DNA of 64,000 nucleotides from Ignelater luminosus (GCA_011009095.1 VTPC01000415.1:124001-188000); one strand, 5' to 3'; counted from the stretch's first letter, positions 48,461-60,317 are shown. A program made the numbers and translations. Notes: generated by a model not told the origin, from the letters alone.

Positions 48461-50998
48461 GTATGTATATTATAAAATAAATGATCATTTGGAGCAAAAT
48501 AGTAAAACGTCTCGAGATATTGCAACGACTGCCTATAACCAACTAATAAAATGTTTTGTTCTACATTTGCGTACTGACTACAATAAATTATTCAGTTTCA
48601 TGTTTAAAGATACCTTTAAAAAATAACCTTATTAAGAAATAGATATTTATGAATTATGCTAACCTTAATGTATGATACATGATATTGTTATGAATAATTC
48701 AACAGGGTAACCCTATTTGCTTGATTAATTGATGATGAAAGGGTTTTATTAAATATATGTCATTACATTAAAAATCTATAAATATTTGAATGTTTATGGA
48801 TTTTTCAAGATAGTACTTATTAACATTTTTATTTAAGATGGGTAACAGTTGATTAGTCCTTGAGAATTTATCTTTATAAAAATAAATCCATGATAGTTTT
48901 AATATTTACCTAATAATTATGTCATGGTTGCTTGAGGTAATGCATAGCAGTACTTCACTGTGATGTAATAGTCGTGCCTGGTCTAAAGAATCAACATTTT
49001 ATTCTCGTATTTATAGGTGAATTTATTACGTTGTCCTTTTTTACATCCTAATGGCTAACTAAATGAATGATATGATCTTTAGATGGTAACCTTTAGCTTA
49101 TTTATGACCTACTGTACCAGCTATAACCTTCATTTACAATAAGATCAAAATAAACTTATCAGACATATCTGTTAACATAACTGATGTTTAGTAGATGCAA
49201 TCATTTTTAAAATTTGTGTGTGAAATAATCAAGCAGAATTAAAGCATAATTTTTTTAAATTCAATGCTTGATGAAACTTCTTTACGAAATAAAACTCAAT
49301 ACGCAACTATTTTAACATCATCTTTTATTATTCAAAGTATTGCTATTGAAAATTTATATATATTGTGGTGATGATTGTGTGGTTCTGAAGTAATAGAAAT
49401 AATAACTAATCAATCTTTAAGGAGTATAACTAAATTTAAAGAAATAAAAAGATCAAGGTTTAAAAACTATTAGAATTATTCAAAGAAATTGAAAGTTATG
49501 TAATTTTTAAATATTTGTAGAGTCTATTATTACTTTTGGTTGTTTTAATTAATTTTCTAATTGCAGTTAACAAATTTGTTTTGCTTTTTTGTAATTAAAA
49601 CTGTAAGATGTCAGGTTTACTAATTTGAAAACTAGAAAGTTTGCATATTATAGGTGTATCATTTTTTTAATATCTTTTAATTAATATTTAAAATTTAACT
49701 ACAGTAATCTTATATTGATTGGTCTGAATATCTGTCGTCACTTATACAGTATTAATAATAATATTCATTGCGCTGTTACTTAATACTTTTAATTTTACAT
49801 TTGTATTATTTAAGTATTAAACACTGTGCACCTAAAGTCATGCATAGATTCTCATTATTTCAATAAGTACTCACGATCTGTATCAAATTTAGTGCAAAGC
49901 ATGACTACAGTATGATTTTTTATTGCGGAATTTAGAATAGGCCATGATGCAACAGTATAAATTGGACTTTTTAATTAAAGTTACCAAATCATACTTTTAG
50001 GTTAAGTATCTGTCATCTAAATGTCAGAACTTTTCTATTAAAAGAATCAATATTCTTAATTATTACTCACATTCATGATTATTTGAGATTTTATGAGAAA
50101 TTACTTCTGTTTAATAATCTTAATTAATATGAGCGGTTACCAACCTAAGTGCCACTTTACACGATAACAAATTTTTTATACAATTTTCGAACAAAGCGGT
50201 ACTAAGTCATTACAAAAATAAAGAAATGCCTCCTTTGAATACAATGATTTAAAAATCAACTATGAGAGATTCAAGCTAAGCCTCTGGTGGCAGAAATGCT
50301 GAACTAAATTGAGAAAGCATTTGGGTTCATTAATGTGTATATTTAACATTAATTTAAACTGTTATTCAAAGTTCTAGCATTTAAAATTACTTCCGATGCT
50401 GGGGTTGTAATAAGTAAATATTTTGAAAAGGCCAACTAAACCTTTTATCCTAACTTTTTTAATATTTGGAATGGAATTCATACAAGTAGTGTCTGTGTCA
50501 GAATTTATTAATTTTAAAGCACACAAAAAATAATTTGAATCGCTTATAAATGCGAGAAACATAGTCTTGATATTAGTGACATTGCCAAGTCTACGGTCTT
50601 TTTGTGATTCTTTTAAATGGGACACCCTGCAATGTGGTTGGTTGTTGAAGCAAAAGTTTTCCATATGAAGTTCTATTTTACTGAATTTTATAGTTGATGC
50701 TTTTGTCAAAAGTGAAGATATAGGGAAAACAGCATTAAAAAGCAAATGTCATACCTCTAAAAAAAATCATTTTTAATCAATGTGTTAGCTTTGTTAGCTT
50801 TTGAGTAAGATCAAATTTTACAAAAAGTTAGTTCAATTTAATTTAACATTTCTTATTTATCTACTCACTGTAAATTAATACAAAATGTTTACGTTCATCA
50901 AAGATGTTGAGATAGAAGCACTTGAAGCACAATTGTTTTGAACAACTCCTCTAAGCAAAGTTGTTTGAGATCAAAATTAAACAATATACCTTATTATA
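48461..50998. other. ps: AT-rich intron sequence, nothing recognised
   Basis: One lone right-hand terminus-like GGGACACCCTGCAATG at about 50618. No gene. Confidence 0.4.
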
Positions 50999-51770
50999 CA
51001 GGATGTTTTAGAGATATCTACAAAATCCTAGGGGTGACTACAGCTCAAACTAAGTCAAAAAGTTTATATGAACATGTCCCCAAAAACGCTTCTCTCTGTC
51101 TTAAATAGAAATGATTTTCTTATTGTAAAGTTTTTGGTAAGACATACTTGACCATATGCTTTCTTTTATGAAGGGTTATGATTTATGCCTGAAATGTAAA
51201 AATTTCTTAGAAATTGGTAAAATAGTCTTCCTGGTCTTAAGGTACCTCAAACTTGCTTGTGCTTCCTGGAAACTAACTGAACCAAAAGAAATCTTTAAGA
51301 TGGCTTAGAAAAGAAACTTTTCTTCTTCCTAGTCGATTTTCATAAAACAATTCTGCAAGAAAAAAAATCCTTTTTCTGGAATCGTCAGTAGAGTAAACGA
51401 AATCATCAGTAAAAAGATTCTTTTTTATATGATTTTTGTTGCTATGTAACCTATACTGTAAAAGACATTTGAAATATCAAATTATGTGAAGTACACGTAA
51501 CCTAAAAATTAAGTACTCTATTATTGTTTCAAATTTTATATATTAATTTTACAATTTTAGTAAAAATTTAATGTGCATTTCGTCACTAAAGTTTACTGAA
51601 GTACTAGCTCACATTTGTAATAAAATATTGAACTGTGCCTTGATACACAAAGGCACTTAACTTAACTTAATAGGGAAGCGTTTTTGAGGACATACTGAAC
51701 TTTTCAACTTGATTTGGGCTGGAGAATTACTACTACAATTTTGTATAGATATTCCTACAGAAACACCCTG
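50999..51770. mobile_element. inverted-repeat element, family F (CAGGRTGTTT ends)
   Basis: 772 bp, flanked by TA (50997-50998, 51771-51772). The ends are CAGGATGTTTTAGAGATATC and, inverted, CAGGGTGTTTCTGTAGGAAT. Imperfect arms of about 105 bp converge on the shared block TCCYCAAAAACGCTTCYCT. No coding capacity. Confidence 0.75.
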
Positions 51771-51860
51771 TATATTAAAAGAAGTACCTACTGTTATATC
51801 TATTCAGCTTTTGTATACCAATGGAATAGGAGTTGCTTTTTGAAAAATGTTTAAATCTTA

Positions 51861-52051
51861 GGGCCGTTTAACATGGTAGTAAATTTGATATCAAAATTGA
51901 CTAGAATTTTTAAAACATATTCTAAACATTCCCTTGTCAAATTTTTAAATGCAGTTTTGACGTCAATTGTGCTGTATGCAACGATGTCAAATTTCAATGA
52001 TGAAATTATAGTCAATTTTGATGTCAAATTTAAAACTGTGTCAAGCGGCCC
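51861..52051. mobile_element. PIF/Harbinger-like MITE, 191 bp
   Basis: The TTA trinucleotide flanks both sides (51858-51860, 52052-52054). Termini are GGGCCGTTTAACATGGTAGT and, inverted, GGGCCGCTTGACACAGTTTT, with arms of about 50 bp sharing ATCAAAATTGACTA. TTA duplications and GGGCC-type ends are characteristic of Harbinger MITEs. The internal 64-codon open frame is incidental. Confidence 0.75.
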
Positions 52052-52054
52052 TTA

Positions 52055-53660
52055 CTTGTATGCTTAATGGTTTGTTAAATTTAAAGCTGAAGATTATACA
52101 TCAACACAAAACTCATGCCAGTACAAAATTATCAAGTTATTCTATGAAACCTATTAAGTTTCTCTAATTTCACATTTTTCTGATATGCTGTGATTAAAGC
52201 TTTTAAAAACATATCTGGTGTGATTACTTTTAACAGTATCAAATCCAGACATGTTTTTGTTTAATGTAACCTGTTTGAATGTATTTTAACAGTCATGTCT
52301 GAACTAATAATTTAAGCAGGATGATGTATATACTTGAGTTAAAATCTTTGTTATAATCAGCTTTTTTTGGTTTCGCAATAAATGAGTCGATTTCTAAAAT
52401 GTAGACAATATAAACGAATTAGTAAATGTGGAATTGTGAAATTAAACATTGTGACATTTAGATTTCATTAGATTCATTCATGCTTTCAGTATTAACAGTA
52501 GCCCATATTATTACTATTTCAGTAATTTTGTAGCTAATACTTAAATAGTTCTTTCATTTCGGACATACTTTGTCTTAAAACTAATTTTTATTTTAACATT
52601 TCAATAATAGTGGCTAGTATAAAAATAGTCTTTAGCCTTATTTATAACTATTATTTATTTTAAAAAGATCCAATGTTAAATAAACATTGCTTAAATATAT
52701 TATAGTAAATTAAATTAGATTTTATGTATTTTTACACATTAAGAATGTTCTACAAATATTCAGTGACTATTACTACCTAATAATAAGAATTTATGGTACA
52801 ATAACTATGCCAACAGAATAACATTATTTGCTGCAAGCATTGTACCGTTACTTTTTTATTAGGTAAATTTATTACAAGTTACCTTTGAAACTACCGAAAT
52901 CGTTCTGATCATTAATTGCAGACGTTGCTTTTAATACCACCCATACATAAAGAGGATGATAGGCCTAATTAAAATTTATAATTATTAGGTTACTTGTACT
53001 CCTCATTAAAGCATTCTTTTCAATTCTCATTAATATTAATTGAATATGACGTGCATTAAAATTTCATTATCACTCTGGTAATTCAGTATAAATTAAACAT
53101 TTTTTTAACCTCGTCTACAGTTACATAAGAATATAAAATATAAAAAGTATTATTTATATTTGTGTATAAAATTTAAAGATTTGGGAATGTTATTAGTATT
53201 AGGCCAGGCGCCAAGTCGGAAAAATCTACAAAACTCAGAGATAATTCTGACTAGAAATTTCTTTCCATTTAATGGTTCTGCAAGGTGTCGTTATGAAACT
53301 GTGAAGTTTTTCCCTTTTAATGAGGTTGACTCCCCTCCCTCTGGGGTAGAGAAAGGGACAGAAATCAGTTTTTTGTTAATTTCTTGACTTGTTATCAACT
53401 TTACAGAAAAAATAGCTACGTATAGGCAAAATTAAAGCTAAGTAGATTTTCTACAAAAAGCTTCAATACATATTTTTCATCAGATATGTGTTTTTTAGAA
53501 ATGGCTGTCTAAAGTTGAGCTAACTTGCACAACTTCTAAATTTTCCCGGTAGCCCAGCTTTGTCCCTCAACTAATTAGGGGAAATTCCCTTTCAACTTCA
53601 AACCAGTTACTGTTTTCTGACAAATATTTTTTTATTTTATTCCTAAAAGAATGTGGAAGA
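52055..53660. other. ps: AT-rich intron sequence, nothing recognised
   Basis: A GC-richer patch at about 53196-53345 (GGCCAGGCGCCAAGTCGG and following) is unidentified, possibly old repeat DNA. No gene. Confidence 0.4.
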
Positions 53661-53767
53661 TAGGTATAGTTACGGCATGTGTTGTATATCACTTAAACTA
53701 TTTGCTAAAGCTACAGAGATGATTAAATGACAAAAGAATTGCAGTTTTATAAGCTCGATTCAATACA

Positions 53768-53925
53768 GTTAGCTTGGTGGCTCTGATAGTTATGCATCTG
53801 AATATCAACCCAATGGTTGCAGGTTAGATTCCTGGCTGAGGTCCTGAGATTTTTCATGTGGAGAAAATCTGGAAAAAGATGCCATGCCAAATTTCTTTAA
53901 ATGCATCTTAGCTCTGTTAATTGTT
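53768..53925 (+). repeat. tRNA-derived SINE-like repeat
   Basis: The head contains an A-box-like GTGGCTCTGATAG and a B-box-like GGTTAGATTCC at 53822-53832, at tRNA-like spacing. A body of about 80 nt follows (GAGGTCCTGAGATTTTTCAT, GTGGAGAAAATCTGG, ATGCCATGCC). It interrupts the left arm of element C. The boundaries are approximate and the parent tRNA was not determined. Confidence 0.55.
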
Positions 53926-54000
53926 TATTTCAAGAAATAAAGGACTTATGACTGATATCGATTCTTTGCAGCTTGCACAGCATTTTTATAACATTGAATA

Positions 54001-55024
54001 CAGTATGTCCAAGATAAGGATGCACAGCATGGGGATCTTGGAAACGGTAAGAGATACAGGATCGGTTAAATGGAATCAAAGTTGGGATGAAAGTTGGCTA
54101 TTCATAAGACCTTTTTGTTGGCGTTTGCAAAATCTTAGATATCTTGGATAGTTTCAGAGATATTTAAAAAAAGCAGATTTCTCAATTTTCATTATTATTT
54201 TTTCTTTCCTTTATTTGAAGAGATATCGGAAAACTAAAACCACTTTTCCATTGCCACTTTTTGTTCTCTATTAAAATACGCTAACAAAATTCCCGTACAC
54301 CGTTTCGGTTTCGAGTAACCATCATCAACCACATTTTTTTTAAATAGGTGGAAAAACAATTGAAAATTGTTTTGAATAGCTCTTGTTGTCGCGATTCTAA
54401 TGATGTAAACATGATAGGGTTATTTTGGTTTTGATTTTTTTGTGTTGAACGCTGTGGTGACCAACTGTAATAATTGCTGTTCATCTTCAAACTTTTTGGT
54501 TGAGCACATGATTCTTGACGTAACCCCAGAGGAAAGAAATCTAACGGTGTTAGATCAGGTGATCGTGCAGAGCAGGGTACTGCAGAATGCATTAATTTAT
54601 AGCATAAGAAATCAAAATAACCTTATCATGTTTACATCATTAGAATTGTGACAACAAGAGGTATGCAAAATAATTTTCAATTGTTTTTCTGCCTATTTAA
54701 AAAAATGAGGTTGATGATGGTTACTCGAAACCGAAACGTTGTACAGGAATTTTGTTAGCATATTTTAATAGAGTACAAAAAGTGGCAATGGAAAAGTGGT
54801 TTTAGTTTTCCGAAATCTTTTCAAATAAATAAAAGAAAAAATAACGAAAATCGAAAAATCTACTTTTTTTTTAAATATCTCTGAAACTATCCAAGATATC
54901 TAGATTTTGCAAACGCCAGCAAAAAGGTCCCATAAATAGCCAACTTTCATGCTATTTAACCAATACTGTATCTCTTACCATTTCCAAGATCCCCATGCTG
55001 TGCATCCTTATCTTGGACACACTG
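54001..55024. mobile_element. long-inverted-repeat element B with arms of about 430 bp
   Basis: 1024 bp, exact TA on both sides (53999-54000, 55025-55026), ends CAGTATGTCCAAGATAAGGA and, inverted, CAGTGTGTCCAAGATAAGGA. The arms run to about 54440 and from about 54595, matching nearly throughout (for example GGAAAYGGTAAGAGATACAG near the ends and GGTTACTCGAAACCGAAACG near the inside), leaving a loop of about 150 bp. The terminal block GGGATCTTGGAAA then GTAAGAGATAC is also present in family A, so the two are related. The loop holds a transposase scrap. Confidence 0.9.
54440..54592 (-). pseudogene. mariner-type transposase fragment in the loop of element B
   Basis: The - frame from 54592 reads CSARSPDLTPLDFF. 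After a single-base shift it continues LWGYVKNHVLNQK. This is the block around the third catalytic Asp of mariner-like transposases, the same motif that reads CDLTPCDFFLWGHVK in the intact DD41D element. The rest of the gene is gone. It shows that element B derives from an autonomous mariner-type transposon by internal deletion, possibly together with arm expansion. Confidence 0.75.
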
Positions 55025-55651
55025 TATAATGATCAACATATCACATTATTTGATTTGAAAAATTCATACTACTTAATAGCAAGCTACAAAAAATCTTCAG
55101 GGAGATGAAATTAGTTGCAAAGAAGACATCAAAGATATTATTCTGAGTGTCAATAACAATGTTTCGATGGCTGGCCATGTTAAATTTGAAATTAAAAAAG
55201 AAAAACAGTCACAACTATTTTATTTTTCAAAATAACCATATCGAGTTTTAAATTGTTGTAAAGATTAAAAAATATCTTTTTTTATGAGATTGCAGCCAAC
55301 TGTAATATCCGTTAAAACAAACACAAATTTATGTCATAACTCGAAAATGATAAGTCACCCTAAAAATTGAATTTGACTGTTTTATTAAAAACAATCATCT
55401 ACAACATTTACTTGTAGCCTTTTACTATAAAACCAATATTAATCGAGATAGATAGTTGAAAGAAATTATAAAAATTCATTTTTTGCAAAATATCTGGTAA
55501 TTCATGAACTTCTCTTTTTGAAAACAAAAGTTGCATTGAATTGACCTCATAAGACTGCAATTCTTTTGCCATTTAACCATTTCTGTAGTTGCAGTAAGCA
55601 GCAGTGTCTGAGATTCCTATACTAAACATTGAAAAAACTCACATTGTATAA

Positions 55652-56984
55652 AATGGTTATCATATCAGTTTTAAAATTATTTAAAATTTCTCATTAGAAG
55701 TTTGAGTAAATGTGCCTGATATATTAGATTAATAAGTAGGTCATTAAAATCATGGTTTTAAACTTAACTATTACCATGTATTAGTGTTGAATACATGACA
55801 TGTGTCGTGATAAGTTATCATTCATTTATGAATATAATTAATAATGGCGCAGCGTGTTTATTTTAATTACTTTTTTTCCATCTTATTTCATTATGAAAAA
55901 ACAACAAAATATTTCTCACAAAAGCATGGTATTTTTATATAGGGTGTTCTTCATTAATTTTTGAAGAATATTAGCTTATTATTAAACAATGATGCTCTAA
56001 CAATGTATGCTTTTTACATGATACTACTATTTTGGAAACTAGATTTCTATACAATTTATAACACTGAATTGCCAAATTCTATGGTACTGATGCATTTTTA
56101 GATTTGCAGAGCCAAGGAGTTTTACGATTTCAGGGATTTCTCTCCAATGCACATGAAAAATATGGAATAAATTGTTTTCTAGTAAACATTTGTTTATTCC
56201 ACATTTTTTACACATACTGGAGAAAAGTCTTTGAATCTTTTGATTCCGTAAATTCTATAGAATCAATGACATATATTTTATGATTATTGAATATTTAAAT
56301 TATTCTTATTTAACTGCAATTGAATTAAATGGGGTAAATAACATCTGCAATTTACCTAACTATTTATCAATAGGATACATGTCTAATTCAATTATTTGTT
56401 TCAACTGTTTTAAATCAAATAATTTTATTTTTTTTAGACTCATTCAAACAGAAAATATCTCATAGAAATAATATAAGTACTATCTACAAAATGCAAGTTA
56501 TTATTAGAAGTTTTATTACATAAGATGCAAATTGTCATGAATCTAAGTTTAAGGTCGTGCAAAGGTTGTTTCGCCAGCCTTTAAAATAATGAGAATCTTG
56601 TATAGTAATTACGTAATAAAAATTGACTACATTGTTTTTAAATATGTGGTATTGACGTAAAACCAGGAATAAAGATTTTAATGAATGTTGTAGAATTTTT
56701 ACATTTTTTTTAAATTTTCATATTGATTATTAACTTAACAAACTTGTTTTAAGATTGGTCGAATCCAATAACTATTTCATAATCACTGATGTGTCTTTAG
56801 TTTAGACATATAAGTGAATACAAATGTTACAACAATTTTCTTTATCTTGAGGTGTGCTAAAAAAAATTAGCAATTTGTTAAAGATTTGACCTTTTGATAT
56901 TGCATTTTATCTGTATGAAAGAGAACATAATTATTTTGAATTCATCTTTTATAAATTAACTGATGATGAATATTTTTTTTTTAG
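55652..56984. other. ps: AT-rich intron sequence upstream of the KH2 exon
   Basis: A lone terminus-like TATAGGGTGTTCTTC at about 55938 has no partner. No gene recognised. Confidence 0.4.
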
Positions 56985-57298
56985 GTGAGAAGGAAGCGAA
57001 TAAGCAAGCGTGTATGATGATTTTAGCAAAAGTGGTAGAAGATCCTCAGAGTGGTACCTGTTTGAATGTGTCCTATGCCGATGTTAGTGGACCAGTGGCC
57101 AATTATAACCCCACAGGTTCTCCGTATGCCCAGAATACAAGTAGTGCTTTTAATGCATCTACAACTAGTCTTAATAGCGGTCTTAGTTCTGTATCACAAA
57201 GCCTCATGCTCAATGGAGGATTAAATCTCAGCCTTAATCTTAATGCTCCAGGACAAAATATGGGCACTATCACTGCACAGTTACTTGATAGTATAAAG
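56985..57298 (+). CDS. ps: pasilla/NOVA exon: end of KH2 and start of the KH2-KH3 spacer
   Basis: Continues in phase 1 with [17 protein letters not shown], the final helix of KH2, then [18 protein letters not shown]. The rest is a low-complexity spacer rich in Ser, Asn, Gly and Leu ([31 protein letters not shown]) ending TAQLLDSIK. The acceptor is a T tract ending TTAG at 56984; the donor GTTAGT at 57299 leaves phase 0. The long spacer between KH2 and KH3 is a hallmark of the NOVA/pasilla family and is poorly ordered in family members. The apparent ATG at 56963 upstream is intronic and not a real start. Confidence 0.95.
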
Positions 57299-57365
57299 GT
57301 TAGTTTTCTCCTTCTCTGTTGTTATTTATTTTATACATTCTCAAAATATGTTTTCTTGACAACAG
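57299..57365 (+). other. ps: pasilla short intron, 67 nt
   Basis: GTTAGT donor and an acceptor ending ACAACAG, phase 0. Its length is typical of minimal insect introns. Read-through would hit stop codons in the intron, so splicing is required for the downstream frame. Confidence 0.9.
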
Positions 57366-57585
57366 TTAACTTTACGAAATTCTGGATATACGGAATCACA
57401 AATGGTTGAAATCTGTGCAGCACTGTCCGTGCTAGCCAAATATGGTATCTTAGCAATGGGTTTAGGATTAAGTGGAGCTCATGCAGGTGCACTTCCTGTA
57501 TCAAATTATCTTAGCGTTATGGACCAGGCCGGAGCTGCCACTGCCAACACGGGTGTGTTTGGACCCATTGGACAAGTTAGTCTTG
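57366..57585 (+). CDS. ps: pasilla/NOVA exon: conserved spacer segment (tandem donor at its end)
   Basis: Follows a 67-nt intron in phase 0. It encodes [20 protein letters not shown], then [16 protein letters not shown], an Ala/Gly-rich stretch and [11 protein letters not shown]. The leading conserved block is shared by insect pasilla proteins. The primary donor called is GTGAGT at 57586. A second, identical GTGAGT lies 12 nt downstream at 57598 and would keep frame while adding four residues (ECLG). Both choices join exon 61190 in phase 1. I chose the first donor because it gives the tighter SLG-ATSPTP junction, but the sequence alone cannot exclude the second, whose AG|GTGAGT context is the closer match to consensus. 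Confidence 0.9.
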
Positions 57586-57788
57586 GTGAGTGCTTAGGTG
57601 AGTATCGCTATTTGCTTTATTTATTTTAATTAGTTTTTAAATAAGTTTTAGAAATAAGCCTACCTGATAATCAGTTTATCACTTCTGTATCTTAATCTTA
57701 CCTTTTCTTTCTACATTTTAGTTATGGTAATATGATAGTTAGCAAATGTGAAATATAATAAATATAAATACAAATAGGCATGAATATG

Positions 57789-58335
57789 CAGTGTTAGCCA
57801 AAAGTCTGGAAACCGTCTTATTGTAGCAATATCGATAGAATTAGTGGAATAATAACCCTTGGGGGGTATATTAGACTATCTTATCTACATTATGGCAGGA
57901 AAAAAAAATTAATTTAATTATCCAGTTCCGCGTAATTGATATTAACTTTTAATTTTTAAATGGCACCCTAGTATTTTGATGACATTTTCTAAATCTGTAT
58001 AAAATTCTAGATATGACAGTGAAGAAAAAAATTAAAAAAAGAATTCGATTCGCTATAATAAATTAATAAAGTTTGCAGTTCTATTTATTTAGTCCTGTTA
58101 ATAGGTGGAGCCATCACGACGGCCGTTGCTAATGACCCGTATTGCCCTACTCGTTAAGTGTTGTATTCCAACTCCCCACCTATAGAATGCAGCTAGATGA
58201 TGTAGGCAGAGCACAATACACAATACGCAATACACTAAAACTGCAAACTTTATTAATTTATTATAGTGATATTATTCCGCTAATTCTATCGGTATTGCTA
58301 CAATAAGACTGTTTCCAGACTTTTGGCTAACCCTG
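57789..58335. mobile_element. inverted-repeat element, family D (GTTAGCCAAAAGTCTGGAAA ends)
   Basis: 547 bp. The left end CAGTGTTAGCCAAAAGTCTG and the right end, inverted, CAGGGTTAGCCAAAAGTCTG share about 70 bp with few mismatches, through CAATAYCGATAGAATTAG and GGAATAATA. TA follows the right end (58336-58337); the left flank is TG (mutated TA). A second inverted pair lies inside: CTATAATAAATTAATAAAGT at about 58052 and its complement ending at about 58267, with TTTGCAGTT extending each. Non-coding. Confidence 0.8.
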
Positions 58336-60300
58336 TATGTAATATAACATAACATTCTTTTAACTGTCAAAGTTACTTTTTATGAATTACTTTGTATACA
58401 GGGTGTAAGAGAAATAAGTATCATCCCTTTAATAGATGATGGGGACATCAATACAAACAAAAAAAGTCTTATTTCTTAAAATAATTTTTCCAGGAAAAAA
58501 TTTAATAAAACTAAACTTTTACTTGTCATTACTCAATAACTAATAAAAATCTTACTTTGAAACCTTGTCAGAAGGTAAATTTGTAAATATAATAATTTAG
58601 ACATAAAAGAATAAATGCATCAATAAAATACATTAATTAAGTTAATAGGTTGAAAAACAAACCATTTCATTAATTCTGCAAATTATGTAGTTCCAACAGT
58701 AAACATAAACATTGAATTTTAACTCAATATCTTTATAGCATGCTGATATGCAAGTTTTTCAATTAACACAATCTTCAGTGGTGCAACTGACATGAGATGA
58801 GTTTTGGATAACCATTGTTTTTATGGAATGTAATTTAAAGCAATACTTTTGTCTTTAGTAGTCACCATGAATTAAGATATATCAAATAACTTTAGATGGT
58901 GTTGGGGTATTGAAATGTTTAAAAATAAAATACAAAGGAAACACATCTCCTCGTTAGCCAAAAGAAGCAACTATGTAACTTATTTATTTTTAGTTTATTT
59001 TTATTTCAATTATTTATTACAAACCAATTATTCATTTAAAGCTAATCTTTATGTAAATACTACGAGAACAAAGTCAAGTTTAAAACAATTTTTATACTAG
59101 AGTTAGGTGTTGCTAAAATAAAATAAATAGTGCCAATGATTTCAATCTCTGTAATCCCTGATATATGAAGACAAGTGTAAGCCAGTATTATCAAGGTTTT
59201 AGTGCTGCACTGTTGATAGATATTTTAAATTCTCTTTGGCATTTTCTTGAAAATCACAAGAGATAGAAAAGGATTTTACTCACATTTTTGTTTCAGTTGA
59301 CCTTCCGTATCATCTGTTTAAAGAGCAGCACTTATTTCTCTTGCACCTTGTGTATTGTGGTAGATTTAAACATTCTTATCCTAATCTGAACATTATAAAG
59401 TATTATTTGATAAATGAAATTTTAAAGTTAATACCTCATTTATGAGAATTCCAAAGAAACTCTGAAATACATATCCCTGATTAAGAATGGAACTTGTATT
59501 ATTAGTACAGGACTATGTTTGACAACATAACTGTACAGGGGCGTCAAAAATCTATCAGTCTCTAATAATACATCTGAGGGTGAATGTTTCTTTCTTGTAC
59601 CATTGTTAAATTTACTTAAATTAGTGTTTAAGCCTTTTCTAAGGCTTTTAATCTTCTTTAAAGTATGTTGTTTAGCATTTCAAGATTTTGCCGGTTCTTT
59701 TTTTTTTACTTCCTCTTATTTAAATTTGTTTCTATAGCTACCATAAATAAAAATTTTAATGGATATCGTTCACACAAACTAGTTGCAAAACATGCCACTT
59801 TTAAAAGGAATTAAATAAATCCTTAAATTGTGTTTATTCAAGCCTTACTATAAGTACAGGGTTGCAAAGCTTTACCGTAGTTTTATTGAGAACAAAGATG
59901 ACATTTCTGAATGGTCTTCAGCACCTGGCCAGGAAGTAACAAGCGCTTGTTTTGTGATAAGAAGGTTTCTCGAAGGAAAACCAAATGTTGATTTTAAACA
60001 TTATTATAGTTTAGAACAATAAATAACAGATCTATTGTGTAACCATAAAAAGCAATCTAAAATTACTGACTTTTGTAAAAACATAATTTTAATTTAATTT
60101 ATGGGCATTGTAATTAAATTAGATTTAATAATTGTTCAATAGATAATTAATACAGTATCCTTACTTTTATTTTACTTGAAGCTGTGATAAATAACGCTGA
60201 AAGTTTTATAGTATAAATCTCAAGCAATGTGCAATAACCTCAATTTGTCTTGCAGAATTCTGACAATCCTAAAATTGGTTAATGGAATATACCGGTTATT
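58336..60300. other. ps: intron sequence with one lone element end
   Basis: A single TATACAGGGTGTAAGAGAAA starts at about 58397 with no visible partner. The open frames at 58915 and 59828 are unrecognised and read as noise. Confidence 0.4.
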
Positions 60301-60317
60301 GGAATAATAATAAAATA

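Larger units (their letters stand above)
53665..55651. mobile_element. older foldback element, family C, interrupted by later insertions
   Basis: A left-arm remnant at about 53711-53766 (GCTACAGAGATGATTAAATG, ACAAAAGAATTGCAGTTTTA) pairs with the right arm at about 55540-55600 (TGCAATTCTTTTGCCATTTA, ACCATTTCTGTAG). The right terminus CTCACATTGTATA ends at about 55651. The right arm also shares layout with family A (an AAATATCTGGTAATTCATGA block, then a Phe-run-like TTTTTGAAAACAAAAG). Between the arms sit a SINE-like repeat and the complete element B, so C must be the oldest of the three. The left end is poorly defined. Confidence 0.5.
48461..56984 (+). other. ps: pasilla intron (8.5 kb) within KH2
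   Basis: GTATGT donor to T-tract/TTAG acceptor, phase 1, after the ITVIG strand of KH2. It carries an inverted-repeat element at 50999, a small Harbinger-like MITE at 51861, and a nested pair of foldback elements with a SINE-like insert at about 53.66-55.65 kb. The remainder is AT-rich sequence without recognisable content. Confidence 0.93.

Noticed and set aside
56963..56984. ATG-started extension of the KH2 exon
   Set aside because: This is the intron's T-rich acceptor region; the frame is open only by chance and the KH2 protein continues across the splice.
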